This document shows positions 33,601 through 41,278 of a stretch of DNA of 64,000 nucleotides, piece by piece. Both the position numbers and the translations under genes were made by a program. The notes beneath the pieces were generated by a model, which was given only the letters and a program-made list of their open reading frames with translations, was not told the DNA's origin and ran no database searches. The DNA is taken from the NCBI RefSeq assembly GCF_040253635.1, contig NZ_JBEJGX010000003.1, positions 8,023,501-8,087,500 of the forward strand. Reading direction: 5' to 3'. Within the stretch, counting starts at the first letter, position 1, and every line of letters begins with the position of its first letter. Source of the DNA: Streptomyces sp. Edi2 (lineage in GTDB: Bacteria; Actinomycetota; Actinomycetes; Streptomycetales; Streptomycetaceae).

Positions 33601-35124
33601 ATCCCCAACCCACCCACCGGGCCCCGGGCCGAAGCCGACGGCACCCCCGTGCCCCGGCCCCCCACCCGCTACCTGGTCCAGGTAGCGCCCCTCGGCCCGC
33701 CGGCGAGCCGGCCACCCGCCGAGGTGGTGGCGGGCAGTGACTTCGCCGTGGTGGAGGACGGCCAGGGCGTGGCGGTCGCCCTCACGGCCCTTCTGGAGAG
33801 CCATGGCGCCCGGGTCCGTACCGTGCCCGCCGAGCGGCTGGCCGAGGTCATCGCCGACGGGGTGGGCGGACTGGTGGACCTCAGCGCCCTGCGAGCGGGC
33901 CGCGGCGCGGTACTGCCCGGACAGTACGCGGGGCTGCGCACCGCCCTGACCGGCGGAGCCCGGTGGCTGCTGCTGGCCACCGCGGCCGGGGGCACCTTCG
34001 GCCAGGACGCCGCCGAGGACGCCCCCGACCCCCTGCCAGGCGCCGGGCTGCGCGGCTTTGCCCGTACGGCCGCCCTCGAATACCCCGGCGTCCTGATCCG
34101 CGCCGTGGACATCGACCCGAAGGACCGCCCCGAACGCATCGCGGCTCACCTCCTCGCCGAACTCTGCGCCCCCGGCGAACCGGTCGTCGTCGGCCGCACC
34201 AACGGCACCCGCACCACCTTGCGCACCGTTCCCACACCGCTGCCGCACGACCGGCTCCCCACCGGCCGGCCGGCGCTCGACGCCGGTTCCGTGGTGCTGC
34301 TGACCGGCGGCGCGCGCGGCATCACCGCCCGTACGGCGCACGCCCTGGCCCGCGCCCACGGCTGCCACCTCGAACTCCTCGGGCGCACACCCCTGGACGA
34401 GACCCCCGAGGACCCGGCCCTCGCCCATGCCCACGACCGCATCGCGCTGCGCGCCGCCCTCCTCGCCCAAGGGCTGCGCAGGCCGGCCCGTATCGAGGCG
34501 GCGGCCACCCGCGTCCTGGCCCGCCGCGAGATCACTGCCACCCTCGCCGCCCTCGCACCGCACGCCGCTTCCGTGCGCTACCACGCGGCCGATGTCTCCG
34601 ACGCCGACGCCGTACGCGCCGTGGTGGACGACATCCGGCACCGGCACGGCCGCCTCGACGGGATCGTGCACGGCGCGGGCACCCTGGAGGACAAGCTGCT
34701 GCGGGACAAGGAACCGGTGTCCTTCGCCCGGGTCTTCGCCGCCAAGGTCGACGGCGCCCGCCACCTCCTGGAGGCCGCCGGCGACGACACCGGCTTCCTG
34801 GTCCTCTTCGGTAGTGTCGCCGGAGTCTTCGGCAACCGCGGCCAGGCCGACTACGCCGCCGCCAACGACGCCCTGGACACCCTCGCCAGGGCCTGGTCGG
34901 CCCGTGCGGCCGGGCGCGTCCTCGCCGTCGACTGGGGACCCTGGGCGGCCGACGGCGGCGGCATGGTCACCCCGGAGCTGGAACGCGCCTACGCCCGCCG
35001 GGGCATCCCGCTCCTGGACCCCGGCGCCGCGGCCGACGCCTTGCTGGCTGAACTGGCCCACGGCACCTCGCCCCAGGTCGTCCTGGCGGCAAAGGCCGCC
35101 GGGGAGGCGGCGGGCGATGAGTGA
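27673..35124 (+). CDS. Iterative type I PKS, NMO-NMO-KS-AT-ACP-KR (PUFA/hglE-like)
   Basis: A 2483-residue megasynthase. Residues 14-280 and 380-660 are two nitronate-monooxygenase/PfaD-like TIM barrels with GHESGGRVG (Glu183) and ECGGHIGP (His513); such flavin barrels act as enoyl reductases in PUFA synthases. KS is about 745-1185 with Cys932 (DAACASS), His1067 (EAHGTGT) and His1107. AT is about 1287-1620 with Ser1381 (GHSYGE) and CAFHSP, which favours malonyl. There is a single ACP around Ser1861 (SVDSIKRVE). KR is about 1985-2470 with TGGARGIT, Ser2381 and Tyr2394. Linkers hold three in-frame tandem repeats. PfaA proteins carry several tandem ACPs; this has one. GTG 27673 has AAGGAG upstream. 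It overlaps PKS2 by 8 bp. A TTA codon at residue 68 suggests bldA control. Confidence 0.93.
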   Translation: MAPWPPLSGTPLPGTPHSGRDLVVALSPFEEPGERIVVAAERAGALGLLDLGRDAGAAREALARLGRLRHGVRVPAGCPLTPADLPEGTDTVLLADPRAYGGGPRACGADPRAYGAGPGAVPGSEGAASGPDGAAHAPAGAVPGPDDWAGGGRRRVWAEITTPEEAAAACAAGATALVARGHESGGRVGELTTCVLLSRVLADPSVTVPVLAAGGIGPHTAAAAVAGGAAGVLLDSQLALTAEGAARLPRAVADAVRAMDGSETTLVAGHRVLTRPDLAAPAAAMATAGDDAGSAGGDDAGSTGAETGPAARIAALLGARDLQTQLLPIGQDGAFAARLAARHRTTGGVVQAVRTALAEHLAAAARTRPLAPRPGARHLPVAQGPMTRVSDVSAFAAAVAAEGGLPFLALAVMDGEQVRRLLAETAGRLGERPWGVGLLGFAPPELRREQLAAVAEFAPEYALIAGGRPAQAAPLEAAGTRTYLHVPAPGLLERYLAEGARRFVFEGQECGGHIGPRASFPLWEEQIERLTAHARTHGGTADGLDLLFAGGIHDARTAAMAAAAAAPLAGLGARIGVLMGTAYLFTQEAVATGAVLPGFQDTALACDRTVLLRTAPGHATRCAETAYAEEFTAAERRLAAQGTDPRARWEELERRNLGRLRLASKGLRHTDGGRPAPAGEREQRREGLYMLGQAATAHSATTTVAALHTAVTEGATAQLTARAEQFATPDGQHEGHREPEAEPLDIAIVGMACCYPGAADAARFWSNIVSGADSVTEVPAERWDTGTYHDPDPARAGERTPSRWGGFLPAIPFDALAHGIPPASLAAIEPVQLLALDAAAKALADAGYAERDFDRARTSVVFGAEAGTELAGAYGLRALHPAYLGDLPPALDAELPRLTEDSFPGVLANVIAGRIASRLDLGGANCTVDAACASSLAALDLACRQLRDRDSDMALCGGADLHNGINDYLMFASVRALSPTGRCRPFDAAADGIALGEGVGALVLKRLADAERDGDRIYAVVKAVGTSSDGRSLGLTAPRPEGQRRALERAYRRAGISPAQVGLLEAHGTGTVVGDTAELGVLTEVFEAAGATPGSCTLGSVKSQIGHTKCAAGLAGLVKAARAVHTGVRPPTLHLTRPAADSGPFRFDTGSARPWPVPAGRRFAGVSAFGFGGTNYHAVLAGYDGAPEPAHALTDWPAELFCFRGSDRPAAVRAMERLAARLADNDAAGRPWPLRDLAAESAAAQGPVQICVVADDLDDLAVKLAAARRFDAAEGVYPRRRDADPGLVSFLFPGQGSQRPGMMGELFLAFPALRGLLEDADQEWVAAMFPPTAFTAERRAAQQAALTDTRVAQPALGLASAAANRLLTTLGVRPDCTAGHSYGELTALWAAGAYDTATLLRLSARRGEAILGAAGDDPGAMAAVVATPERVRELIHAAGVVVANHNAPEQSVISGPTDAVEAAVAALRAAGLDARRLTVACAFHSPQLAAARDAFGAELSAAQVSVPAFPVWSGATARPYDRAASAVRATLADQVAAPVRFVEQIEDMYAAGVRTFVEAGPGRVLTGLVGRILEGRPHTAVALDVPGEPGLARLPHVLARLAAAGVPIAPEALFHGRTETLPAVAPRRPGWLVDGHLVRTADGACLPGGLRPARRVEPGWRDGEGVVSGSAAPGGFTASGGSTVSGGSTVSGGSTTSGATASGGSAASGSSAASGGVAQQDVVLEYLRASRELITAQRDVVLRYLGESGVAGEAAAVAPSRAVPEQAAASYAAPVRSGAGDAADADAGPDADAGPDAGAGPDAGLGAADAAAGQAPGTTARRLSPAELLDAVRDIIHTRTGYPHEMLDAGLDLEADLSVDSIKRVEIIGALADRIGLPQDADGAMEPAVEQLSRVKTISGIVDWIAAAHRESAAETPPAPEPAAETPPSPVPAVALAGAAGPARAPSLSEPSDPTPPTSAHPPATPNQPVIPNPSAIPNPPTGPRAEADGTPVPRPPTRYLVQVAPLGPPASRPPAEVVAGSDFAVVEDGQGVAVALTALLESHGARVRTVPAERLAEVIADGVGGLVDLSALRAGRGAVLPGQYAGLRTALTGGARWLLLATAAGGTFGQDAAEDAPDPLPGAGLRGFARTAALEYPGVLIRAVDIDPKDRPERIAAHLLAELCAPGEPVVVGRTNGTRTTLRTVPTPLPHDRLPTGRPALDAGSVVLLTGGARGITARTAHALARAHGCHLELLGRTPLDETPEDPALAHAHDRIALRAALLAQGLRRPARIEAAATRVLARREITATLAALAPHAASVRYHAADVSDADAVRAVVDDIRHRHGRLDGIVHGAGTLEDKLLRDKEPVSFARVFAAKVDGARHLLEAAGDDTGFLVLFGSVAGVFGNRGQADYAAANDALDTLARAWSARAAGRVLAVDWGPWAADGGGMVTPELERAYARRGIPLLDPGAAADALLAELAHGTSPQVVLAAKAAGEAAGDE
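27874..27876 (+). promoter_or_regulatory. Rare TTA leucine codon in PKS1
   Basis: In-frame TTA encodes Leu68 of PKS1. In Streptomyces TTA is read by the late-expressed bldA tRNA, so it delays translation of genes that contain it. Confidence 0.85.
27961..28023. repeat. 21-bp in-frame tandem repeat in PKS1
   Basis: Three units of CCGCGGGCGTACGGCG-type sequence encode a repeated PRAYGxG heptapeptide inside the first NMO-like barrel. Confidence 0.8.
32694..32820. repeat. 18-bp in-frame Ser/Gly repeat in the PKS1 AT-ACP linker
   Basis: About seven units of TCCGGAGGTTCTACCGTG type encode a GGSTVS-like flexible linker between the AT and ACP domains. Confidence 0.85.
33021..33083. repeat. 18-bp in-frame DADAGP repeat in PKS1
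   Basis: Three and a half units of GCCGATGCCGGGCCCGAC encode an acidic Ala/Asp/Gly/Pro spacer just before the ACP. Confidence 0.8.
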
Positions 35125-38100
35125 CACCGCTGCCGGGCGGGCCGGCCCGCGCCCCACGGACGCCGCGATCGTCGGCATGGGGGCGCTCTTCCCAGGTGCC
35201 GCTGATCTCGCCGCGTACCGGCGCAACCTGATGGCCGGCCGGGACTGCATCACTCAGGTGCCGCCCGGCCGCTGGGACCCCGAGGTCTACTACGACCCGC
35301 ACGGCGCCGAGGGCCCCGTCCGCAGCGACCGCTTCTACTGCCGGCGGGGCGGCTTCCTGGACGAGCTCGCCGCCTTCGACCCCACCCGCTTCGGCATCAT
35401 GCCCGCCACCGTCCCGGGGGCCGAGCCCGACCAACTGCTCGCGCTGCGCGTCATCGCCGACGCCATCGCCGACGCGGGCGGCCAGGAGCGGCTGCCCGCC
35501 GACCGCTCCCGTATCGGGGTCATCCTCGGCCGCGGCGGCTTCATGGGCGTGGCCACCGCCCGGCTCGACCAGCGGGTCCGTACGGCCCACCAGCTCGCCG
35601 CCACCCTGCGCCAACTCGCCCCGGAACTGGGGGAGTCGAAGATCTCCGCGGTACGCGACGCCTTCCAGGAGAGCCTGGGCCCCGAACGGCCCGAGGCCTC
35701 CATCGGCCTGGTGCCCAGCTTCACCGCCGCCCGGACCGCCAACCGGCTGGACTTCCGGGGGCCCGCCTACACCCTGGACGCGGCCTGCGCCTCCTCGCTG
35801 CTGGCCGTGGCCCAGGCCGTCGATCTGCTGGCCGCCGGGCGCTGCGACAGCGTGGTCGCCGGAGCCGTGCACCACTGCCATATCGCCACCCTGTGGAGCG
35901 TCTTCACCCAGCTGCGCGCCCTGAGCCCCAGCCAGTGCATCCGTCCCTTCGACCGCCGGGCCGACGGCACGCTGCTGTCCGAGGGCACCGGCGTCGTCCT
36001 CCTCAAACGTCTGGCCGACGCCGAACGCGACGGGGACCGGGTGTATGCGGTCATCCGCGGGGCGGGGGTGGCGGGGGACGGCCGCGCGTCGAGCCTGATG
36101 AACCCCCGGACGGAGGGGCAGACCAGGGCGCTGCAGCAGGCCTGGGGCAGCGCCGGCCTCGATCCGGAGCACCCCACCGCGCTCGGACTGCTGGAGGCGC
36201 ACGGCACCGGGACGCCGGTCGGTGACGGCGTCGAACTGGACACCCTGGCCCGGGTCTTCGGGCCGCCCGGCGCGGGACGGCCGCCGGTCGGCCTGGGTTC
36301 GGTGAAGTCGATGCTCGGCCACACCATGCAGGCCGCCGGGATCGCCGGACTGATCAAGGCCGCCCTCGCGGTGCACGACCGCACCCTGCCGCCGACCCTG
36401 CACCTGGACGAGCCGCACGAGGGCCTGGCACGGACCCGGATGCGTCCGGTCACCGAGGCCGAGCCCTGGGACGCCGGACGGGCACCCTTACGGGCCGGCG
36501 TCAACGCCTTCGGCTTCGGCGGCATCAACGCCCACGTCATCCTGGAGGAAGCCCCGGGAAGCCGGCCCGCCGCCGGGGCGCCCGTGCCCCACACCTCCCC
36601 GTTGCGGACGGCGGAGCCGGAGCGCACCGTACTGCTCGCCGCGCACTCGCCCGCCGAACTGGCGGAGAAGTTACGGAATGGGGGAGGGGGCGGGGGACAG
36701 GGCGAGGGTGAGAGAGCGGGGGAGGGGGAGGGAGCGGGGGGCGCGGGAACCGGCGTTCCTGTGGGCGACGGCCCTTGCCGTCTCGCTCTCCTCGGTCCCA
36801 CCCCGCAGCGCCGCGCCCTGGCCGCCAAGATCCTCGCCCGAGGGCTGCCCTGGCGGGGGCGCGGTGAGGTGTGGTTCACCCCGAGCCCCTTCTTCGGGCC
36901 GTTCGCCCGGGAGACGGGAGCGCGGCTCGCTTTCGTCTTCCCGGGACTGGAAGCGGACCTGCCGCCGTGCGTGGACGAGATCGCCGACCGGATGTCCCTG
37001 CCCCGCCCTGTGGTTTCCGGGGGCAGCGGCCTGGTCGAGCGGGCCGTCGACTCGCTCGCCGTCGGCCGGCTGCTCGCCCGCGCCCTGGCCGGACTCGGCA
37101 TCGCCCCCGATCTGCTGACCGGCCACAGCCTCGGGGAGTGGACGGCCATGGTGGTCGCCGGAATGTACCCGCCGCAGGCCGTGGACACCTTCCTCGGCTC
37201 GCTGCGGCCCGGCTCCCTCGCGGTGCCCGACCTGGTCTATGCGGCCCTGGGCTGCGGTGCCGCACAGGCGGCCGCGGCGCTGGAAGGCCTGGAGCGGGTG
37301 GCGGTCAGCCACGACAACTGCCCGCACCAGTCGGTGATCTGCGGAGCTCCGGAGCCGCTGGCCGAGGCCGTCCGCAGACTTGCCGCACAGGGCGTATCGG
37401 CCCAGGAGATGCCGTTCCGCTCCGGCTTCCACACGCCGATGTGGGCGCCCTACCTCGCCCAGGTCGGGGCAGCCTTCGACGCCCTCCCGCTGCGGGACCC
37501 GGACGTCCCCGTCTGGTCGGCGACGACCGTCGCGCCCTTCCCCGAAGACCCGTCGGAGGTCCGTGAGCTGGTGCTGCGGCACCTGCTGGAGCCGGTCCGC
37601 TTCCAGCACCTGACCAGGCGGCTGTACGAGACGGGTGTACGCGCCTTCGTCCAGATCGGCGCCGGCAGTCTTACCGGCTTCATCGGCGACACCCTCCACG
37701 GGGAGGACCATCTCGCCGTGGCGGCGGCCGGCACCCGCGGCGGGGGAGGGGCACAACTACTGCGGACCGCAGCCGCGTTGTGGGTGGAGGGGATTGCTCC
37801 GCGCTGGGAGCGGCTGGCTCCACCCGTCGGCGGCGTCCCGGGCGCGGGGCGCGCCACCGGCCTGGACGGTGTCACGGCCGCGGGCCGCGCCACGGTCCCG
37901 GGCCTCGCCACCGTCCCGGAGGGAGCCACCGACTCGGAGAGAGGCACGGGCCAGGAGGGAGCCGGCGCATCGGTGCGGCTCGATCTCGGGTCGCCGCTGG
38001 TCCGCCTGGGCGGGGCGGCGCCGGGGGGACTGCTTTTCGCGTCCGCGGGCCCTCCCCCACCCCCGAACCCACCCCCCGCCCCCTCCCCCGAAGGGGGAGG

Positions 38101-40162
38101 AGGGGGAGGGGGCGGGGGAGCGCTGCCGGACGACGGAGGAGCCGGTGGTGCGGGAGCGTTGCCGCACCCCTGGCCTTCCGTCGGGGACCCCGTACGGCAG
38201 ACCTTGGACGCCGTCCTCGCCGAAACCCGGGCCGCCACCCGCGCGGTCGCCGCCGCGGCCACTGCGGCCACTGCGGCCACCGCGGCCGCCCGGCCCACCC
38301 CGGCATCCTTCGCCGGCCGGACCGCCGGCCCGGCCCCGGCCCCGGGCCTTTGCCACACCGCCGAGCCGGCGCCCGCACCGGGCAGCCACACCGCCGAGTC
38401 GGCCGCCTTACCGACCCCTGGCCGTACCGCCACCCCGGGGCCGGCCCCGGGCCTTGGCCGCTCCGCCGAGCCGACCCCCGTACCGGGCTCTGGCCACACC
38501 GCCGCCCCGGCCCCGGGCCTTCGCCACACCGCCGCCAAGGCCCCGGCCGCCGCCCCGGGCCTTGGCCGTACCTCCGTCCCCACCCCGTCCCCCGCCCCCC
38601 GCCACACCACCCGTCACCTCTCCCTCCGCACCCTCCCCTACGTCCGTGACCACTGTGTCTACCTCCAGCCCGGCGACTGGCCGGAGCCCGCCGACCGCTT
38701 CCCCGTCGTCCCCATGACCACACTGCTGGAACTGGCCGCCGAGGCGGCCCACGAGGTGCGCCCCGGGCTCACCGTCACCGGCTACTCCGACGTCCGGGCG
38801 CTGCGCTGGATGCCCGTCGCGCCGCCCGTCGACCTCGGCGTCACCGCGACCCCGGCCGACGGCGGCCGGGTACGGGTGCGCCTCGGTGACCATGCCACCG
38901 TCACCGTCCATCTCGCGGCACACCATCCGCCCCCGCCGCCCTCCGGCCCCCCGGCCCTGACGTCCTGCGGGCCGGCGCCCGTCAGCGCCGCGGCCCTGTA
39001 CCGGGACCGGTGGATGTTCCACGGCCCGGAGTTCGCCGGGGTACACGAGGTCAGCGCGCTCGCCGCCGACGGCATCCGCGGAACGCTGCGCGCACTGCCT
39101 GCCCCCGGCGCCCTCCTGGACGCCGCGGGCCAGCTCCTCGGCCACTGGATGCAGCTCAAACTCGCCGGCGACCGGCTGGTCTTCCCCGCGACCCTGGAGC
39201 GGGTACGGCTCTACGGACCCCCGCCCCCCGAGGGCGCGCTGCTGGCGGCCACCGCCCGGATCCGCGAGGTGGGCCCCGGCTCGGTACGCGGCGACGTGGA
39301 ACTGCGCGGCGCCGACGGCGCCGTATGGGCGCAGCTGGAGGGCTGGACGTACCGGCGCTTCGGCGCCGACGAACGGGTGTGGCCGATGAAGTTCACCCCG
39401 GAGGTGTGCGGCATCGGCGAACCCCGGCCGGGCGGCTGGTGTCTGGCCCGGCGCCGCTGGACGGACCCGGCCTCGCAGGAGCTGGTGATGCGCCGCTATC
39501 TGGGCGCCGCCGAACGCGCATGCTACGAACGGTGCGTGCCGCGCGCCCGCGCGGGCTGGCTGCTGGGCCGGATCGCCGCCAAGGACGCGGTCAGGGAGCT
39601 GCTGTGGGAGTCGGGAGCAGGCCCCGTCTTCCCCGCCGAGGTCGCGGTCGGCGCCGACCCCCACGGCCGCCCCAGGCCCGAGGGTCCGCTCGCCGCCGGC
39701 CTCCACCTCTCGCTTGCTCACAAGGACCACGTCGCCGTCGCCCTCGCCCACCGGTCGGGCCCCGTCGGCATCGGCATCGAGCCGGTCACCGACGACCCGC
39801 GAGCCCTCGAACAGATCGCCCTCACCCCGGCCGAACGCCGCCTGGCGGACGGCCTCCAGGCCCGCGAGGCAACCGGCGGAACGGGCCGCGCCTACTGGCT
39901 CACCGCCCTGTGGTGCGCCAAGGAGGCCGCGGCCAAGGCGGCGGGCAGCGGTCTCGGCGGCCGCCCGCTGGACTGGGCCGTGACGTCCGCGCCGGGCGGC
40001 GCGCTGCGGGTGGACTCCCCGGACGGCCGGCACCACCTCGTCCACCTCGACTCCGTCCACGACCTGTCCGCGCACCATGTCGTCGCCTGGACCGGGCCGC
40101 CGCCCGGGCCCCGTACGGACACCGACACCCCCACTTCCACGGAGGCCACCCATGGCAGCTGA
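35117..40162 (+). CDS. Iterative type I PKS, KS-AT-DH with C-terminal phosphopantetheinyl transferase
   Basis: A 1681-residue partner of PKS1. KS (10-475) has Cys224 (DAACASS), His362 (EAHGTGT) and His402 (KSMLGHT), so it is a condensing KS and not a chain-length factor. AT (about 595-890) has Ser671 (GHSLGE). A 270-residue low-complexity linker follows, with Pro and Gly runs and repeats. A hotdog dehydratase (1165-1440) has His1179 (RDHC) and Asp1335 (LLDAAGQ). An Sfp-type 4'-phosphopantetheinyl transferase (1455-1655) has GIGIEPV and WCAKEAAAK and probably loads the ACPs of this system in cis. ATG 35117 lies inside the end of PKS1. Three TTA codons (residues 458, 519, 1098). No ACP of its own. 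Confidence 0.92.
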   Translation: MSDTAAGRAGPRPTDAAIVGMGALFPGAADLAAYRRNLMAGRDCITQVPPGRWDPEVYYDPHGAEGPVRSDRFYCRRGGFLDELAAFDPTRFGIMPATVPGAEPDQLLALRVIADAIADAGGQERLPADRSRIGVILGRGGFMGVATARLDQRVRTAHQLAATLRQLAPELGESKISAVRDAFQESLGPERPEASIGLVPSFTAARTANRLDFRGPAYTLDAACASSLLAVAQAVDLLAAGRCDSVVAGAVHHCHIATLWSVFTQLRALSPSQCIRPFDRRADGTLLSEGTGVVLLKRLADAERDGDRVYAVIRGAGVAGDGRASSLMNPRTEGQTRALQQAWGSAGLDPEHPTALGLLEAHGTGTPVGDGVELDTLARVFGPPGAGRPPVGLGSVKSMLGHTMQAAGIAGLIKAALAVHDRTLPPTLHLDEPHEGLARTRMRPVTEAEPWDAGRAPLRAGVNAFGFGGINAHVILEEAPGSRPAAGAPVPHTSPLRTAEPERTVLLAAHSPAELAEKLRNGGGGGGQGEGERAGEGEGAGGAGTGVPVGDGPCRLALLGPTPQRRALAAKILARGLPWRGRGEVWFTPSPFFGPFARETGARLAFVFPGLEADLPPCVDEIADRMSLPRPVVSGGSGLVERAVDSLAVGRLLARALAGLGIAPDLLTGHSLGEWTAMVVAGMYPPQAVDTFLGSLRPGSLAVPDLVYAALGCGAAQAAAALEGLERVAVSHDNCPHQSVICGAPEPLAEAVRRLAAQGVSAQEMPFRSGFHTPMWAPYLAQVGAAFDALPLRDPDVPVWSATTVAPFPEDPSEVRELVLRHLLEPVRFQHLTRRLYETGVRAFVQIGAGSLTGFIGDTLHGEDHLAVAAAGTRGGGGAQLLRTAAALWVEGIAPRWERLAPPVGGVPGAGRATGLDGVTAAGRATVPGLATVPEGATDSERGTGQEGAGASVRLDLGSPLVRLGGAAPGGLLFASAGPPPPPNPPPAPSPEGGGGGGGGGALPDDGGAGGAGALPHPWPSVGDPVRQTLDAVLAETRAATRAVAAAATAATAATAAARPTPASFAGRTAGPAPAPGLCHTAEPAPAPGSHTAESAALPTPGRTATPGPAPGLGRSAEPTPVPGSGHTAAPAPGLRHTAAKAPAAAPGLGRTSVPTPSPAPRHTTRHLSLRTLPYVRDHCVYLQPGDWPEPADRFPVVPMTTLLELAAEAAHEVRPGLTVTGYSDVRALRWMPVAPPVDLGVTATPADGGRVRVRLGDHATVTVHLAAHHPPPPPSGPPALTSCGPAPVSAAALYRDRWMFHGPEFAGVHEVSALAADGIRGTLRALPAPGALLDAAGQLLGHWMQLKLAGDRLVFPATLERVRLYGPPPPEGALLAATARIREVGPGSVRGDVELRGADGAVWAQLEGWTYRRFGADERVWPMKFTPEVCGIGEPRPGGWCLARRRWTDPASQELVMRRYLGAAERACYERCVPRARAGWLLGRIAAKDAVRELLWESGAGPVFPAEVAVGADPHGRPRPEGPLAAGLHLSLAHKDHVAVALAHRSGPVGIGIEPVTDDPRALEQIALTPAERRLADGLQAREATGGTGRAYWLTALWCAKEAAAKAAGSGLGGRPLDWAVTSAPGGALRVDSPDGRHHLVHLDSVHDLSAHHVVAWTGPPPGPRTDTDTPTSTEATHGS
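36488..36490 (+). promoter_or_regulatory. Rare TTA leucine codon in PKS2 (Leu458)
   Basis: In-frame TTA near the end of the KS domain; probable bldA dependence. Confidence 0.85.
36671..36673 (+). promoter_or_regulatory. Rare TTA leucine codon in PKS2 (Leu519)
   Basis: In-frame TTA in the KS-AT linker, just before a poly-Gly tract; probable bldA dependence. Confidence 0.85.
38051..38118. repeat. C-run/G-run inverted repeat inside PKS2
   Basis: A long C-rich tract (PPPPPNPPP) is followed by a G-rich tract (nine glycines). The core CCTCCCCC-GAA-GGGGGAGG (38082-38100) is a perfect 8-bp hairpin. Slippage and G-quadruplex formation are plausible. Confidence 0.85.
38310..38590. repeat. Degenerate in-frame Pro/Ala/His repeat in the PKS2 AT-DH linker
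   Basis: Imperfect units of PAPAPGLCHTAE type, about 12-15 residues each, are repeated about seven times and form an extended flexible linker. Confidence 0.75.
38408..38410 (+). promoter_or_regulatory. Rare TTA leucine codon in PKS2 (Leu1098)
   Basis: In-frame TTA in the AT-DH linker repeat; probable bldA dependence. Confidence 0.85.
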
Positions 40163-40469
40163 CCCGCTCCCCGAGCGCACCGGGACGATCCTGGCCGAGA
40201 TCACCGACATGCTGGTGAGCGTCGTCGGCGACGAACTGCTCGTCGTGGGCGAGGTCACCCCCGCGACCACCTTCAACGACGATCTGGCGCTGGAGAGCAT
40301 CGAGTTCGTCGCCCTCGCCGAGCTGCTGCAACAGCGCTACGGCAGCGCGGTGGACCTCCTCGGCCTCCTCGCGGAGAAGGACATCGACCAGATCCTGGCC
40401 ATGACGGTCGGCGAACTCGCCGTCCATATCGACACGGTCACCGCCGCCGACCAGGCCTGCACGGGCTGA
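40152..40469 (+). CDS. Stand-alone acyl carrier protein
   Basis: A 105-residue acidic carrier protein. LALESIEFVAL holds the Ser for phosphopantetheine, preceded by TTFNDD, which is the usual loop of discrete ACPs. It starts at ATG 40152 with GGAGG upstream and overlaps the PKS2 stop by 11 bp. The motif differs from the DSIKRVE type of the PKS1 ACP, so the two carriers probably have separate roles. The free ACP could carry a starter acyl group, or receive the finished chain for transfer to the tailoring enzymes. The PPTase at the end of PKS2 is the obvious activator. Confidence 0.9.
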   Translation: MAADPLPERTGTILAEITDMLVSVVGDELLVVGEVTPATTFNDDLALESIEFVALAELLQQRYGSAVDLLGLLAEKDIDQILAMTVGELAVHIDTVTAADQACTG

Positions 40470-40477
40470 GCGCACCC

Positions 40478-41278
40478 ATGTCCCTGACCCCCGCGGGCGG
40501 GCTGCGCCTGCACACCCAGCGGCTGCCGGGCCGCGGCGACGGCGACGGCGGCCCCACGGTCGTCTTCCTCCACGGCCTCGTGATGGACAACCTGTCGAGC
40601 TTCTACTGCACCCTCGCGGGTCCCGTATCCCGCGCCGGTCACCCGGTGCTCCTCTACGACCAGCGCGGACACGGCCGCAGCGACCGCCCGCCCGGCGGCT
40701 ACGACCGGGACACCGCGGCCGCCGACCTCGCCGCCCTGCTCGGCTCCCTCGGCCTCGACCGCCGCCCGGTCCATCTGGTCGGCAACAGCTACGGCGGGGT
40801 GCTCGCCCTGCACACCGCGCTCGTCCGGCCCGAGCTGGTCGCCTCGGTGGTGCTGATCGACGCCCAACTGACCGGCGACTGGGTGGAAGACATGACCGAC
40901 ACGCTCTCCGTCGCGGCCCTCGGCCTCGAACACCGCCGGCTGCCCGAGCAGCTTGCCGCGCTCGGGCGGCGCAAGGAGGCCCGGCTGACCGCCGGTGCCG
41001 ACGCCCTGCTCAACCGCACCTCCCTGATCGAGGACATCGCAGCGGGCGCCGCCTTCACCTCCCACGACTTCGCCCGGCTGAGGTGCCCGGTCCTCGCCGT
41101 CTACGGAGAGCACTCCGAACTCCTCCCCGGAGCCCGGGAGCTCGCGGCCGGCGCACCGGACTGCGAGCTGTACGTGCTCCCGGGCGTGGGACACACCGTG
41201 CTCAACGAAGCCACCGAAGGGCTCTGCGCCGCCGTGCTGGAACGTCTCGGCGAGCGGGCCGGGGCGGTGGTCCGATGA
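40478..41278 (+). CDS. Alpha/beta hydrolase (thioesterase-like)
   Basis: A 266-residue alpha/beta-hydrolase. It has an oxyanion HG motif (FLHGLVMDN), YDQRGHGRSDRP, the nucleophile elbow GNSYGG (Ser near residue 108), an acid in VYGEHSEL and His in GVGHTVLN. Such a protein placed just after an ACP in a PKS cluster typically releases the chain from its carrier or edits stalled chains, since neither PKS ends in a thioesterase domain. That role is inference; simple esterase activity is possible. It starts 8 bp after the ACP gene and overlaps the glycosyltransferase start (ATGA). Confidence 0.88.
   Translation: MSLTPAGGLRLHTQRLPGRGDGDGGPTVVFLHGLVMDNLSSFYCTLAGPVSRAGHPVLLYDQRGHGRSDRPPGGYDRDTAAADLAALLGSLGLDRRPVHLVGNSYGGVLALHTALVRPELVASVVLIDAQLTGDWVEDMTDTLSVAALGLEHRRLPEQLAALGRRKEARLTAGADALLNRTSLIEDIAAGAAFTSHDFARLRCPVLAVYGEHSELLPGARELAAGAPDCELYVLPGVGHTVLNEATEGLCAAVLERLGERAGAVVR

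Noticed and set aside
27673..40162. Calling the PKS genes an eicosapentaenoic acid (PUFA) synthase
   Set aside because: There is one in-chain ACP instead of a tandem set, only one visible DH, and no FabA-type DH pair or chain-length-factor KS. The family resemblance is real but the product call is not supported.
35117..40162. Enediyne-type PKS
   Set aside because: Enediyne PKS proteins are KS-AT-ACP-KR-DH-PPTase in one chain with dedicated accessory genes. Here the domains are split in another order and those accessory genes are missing.
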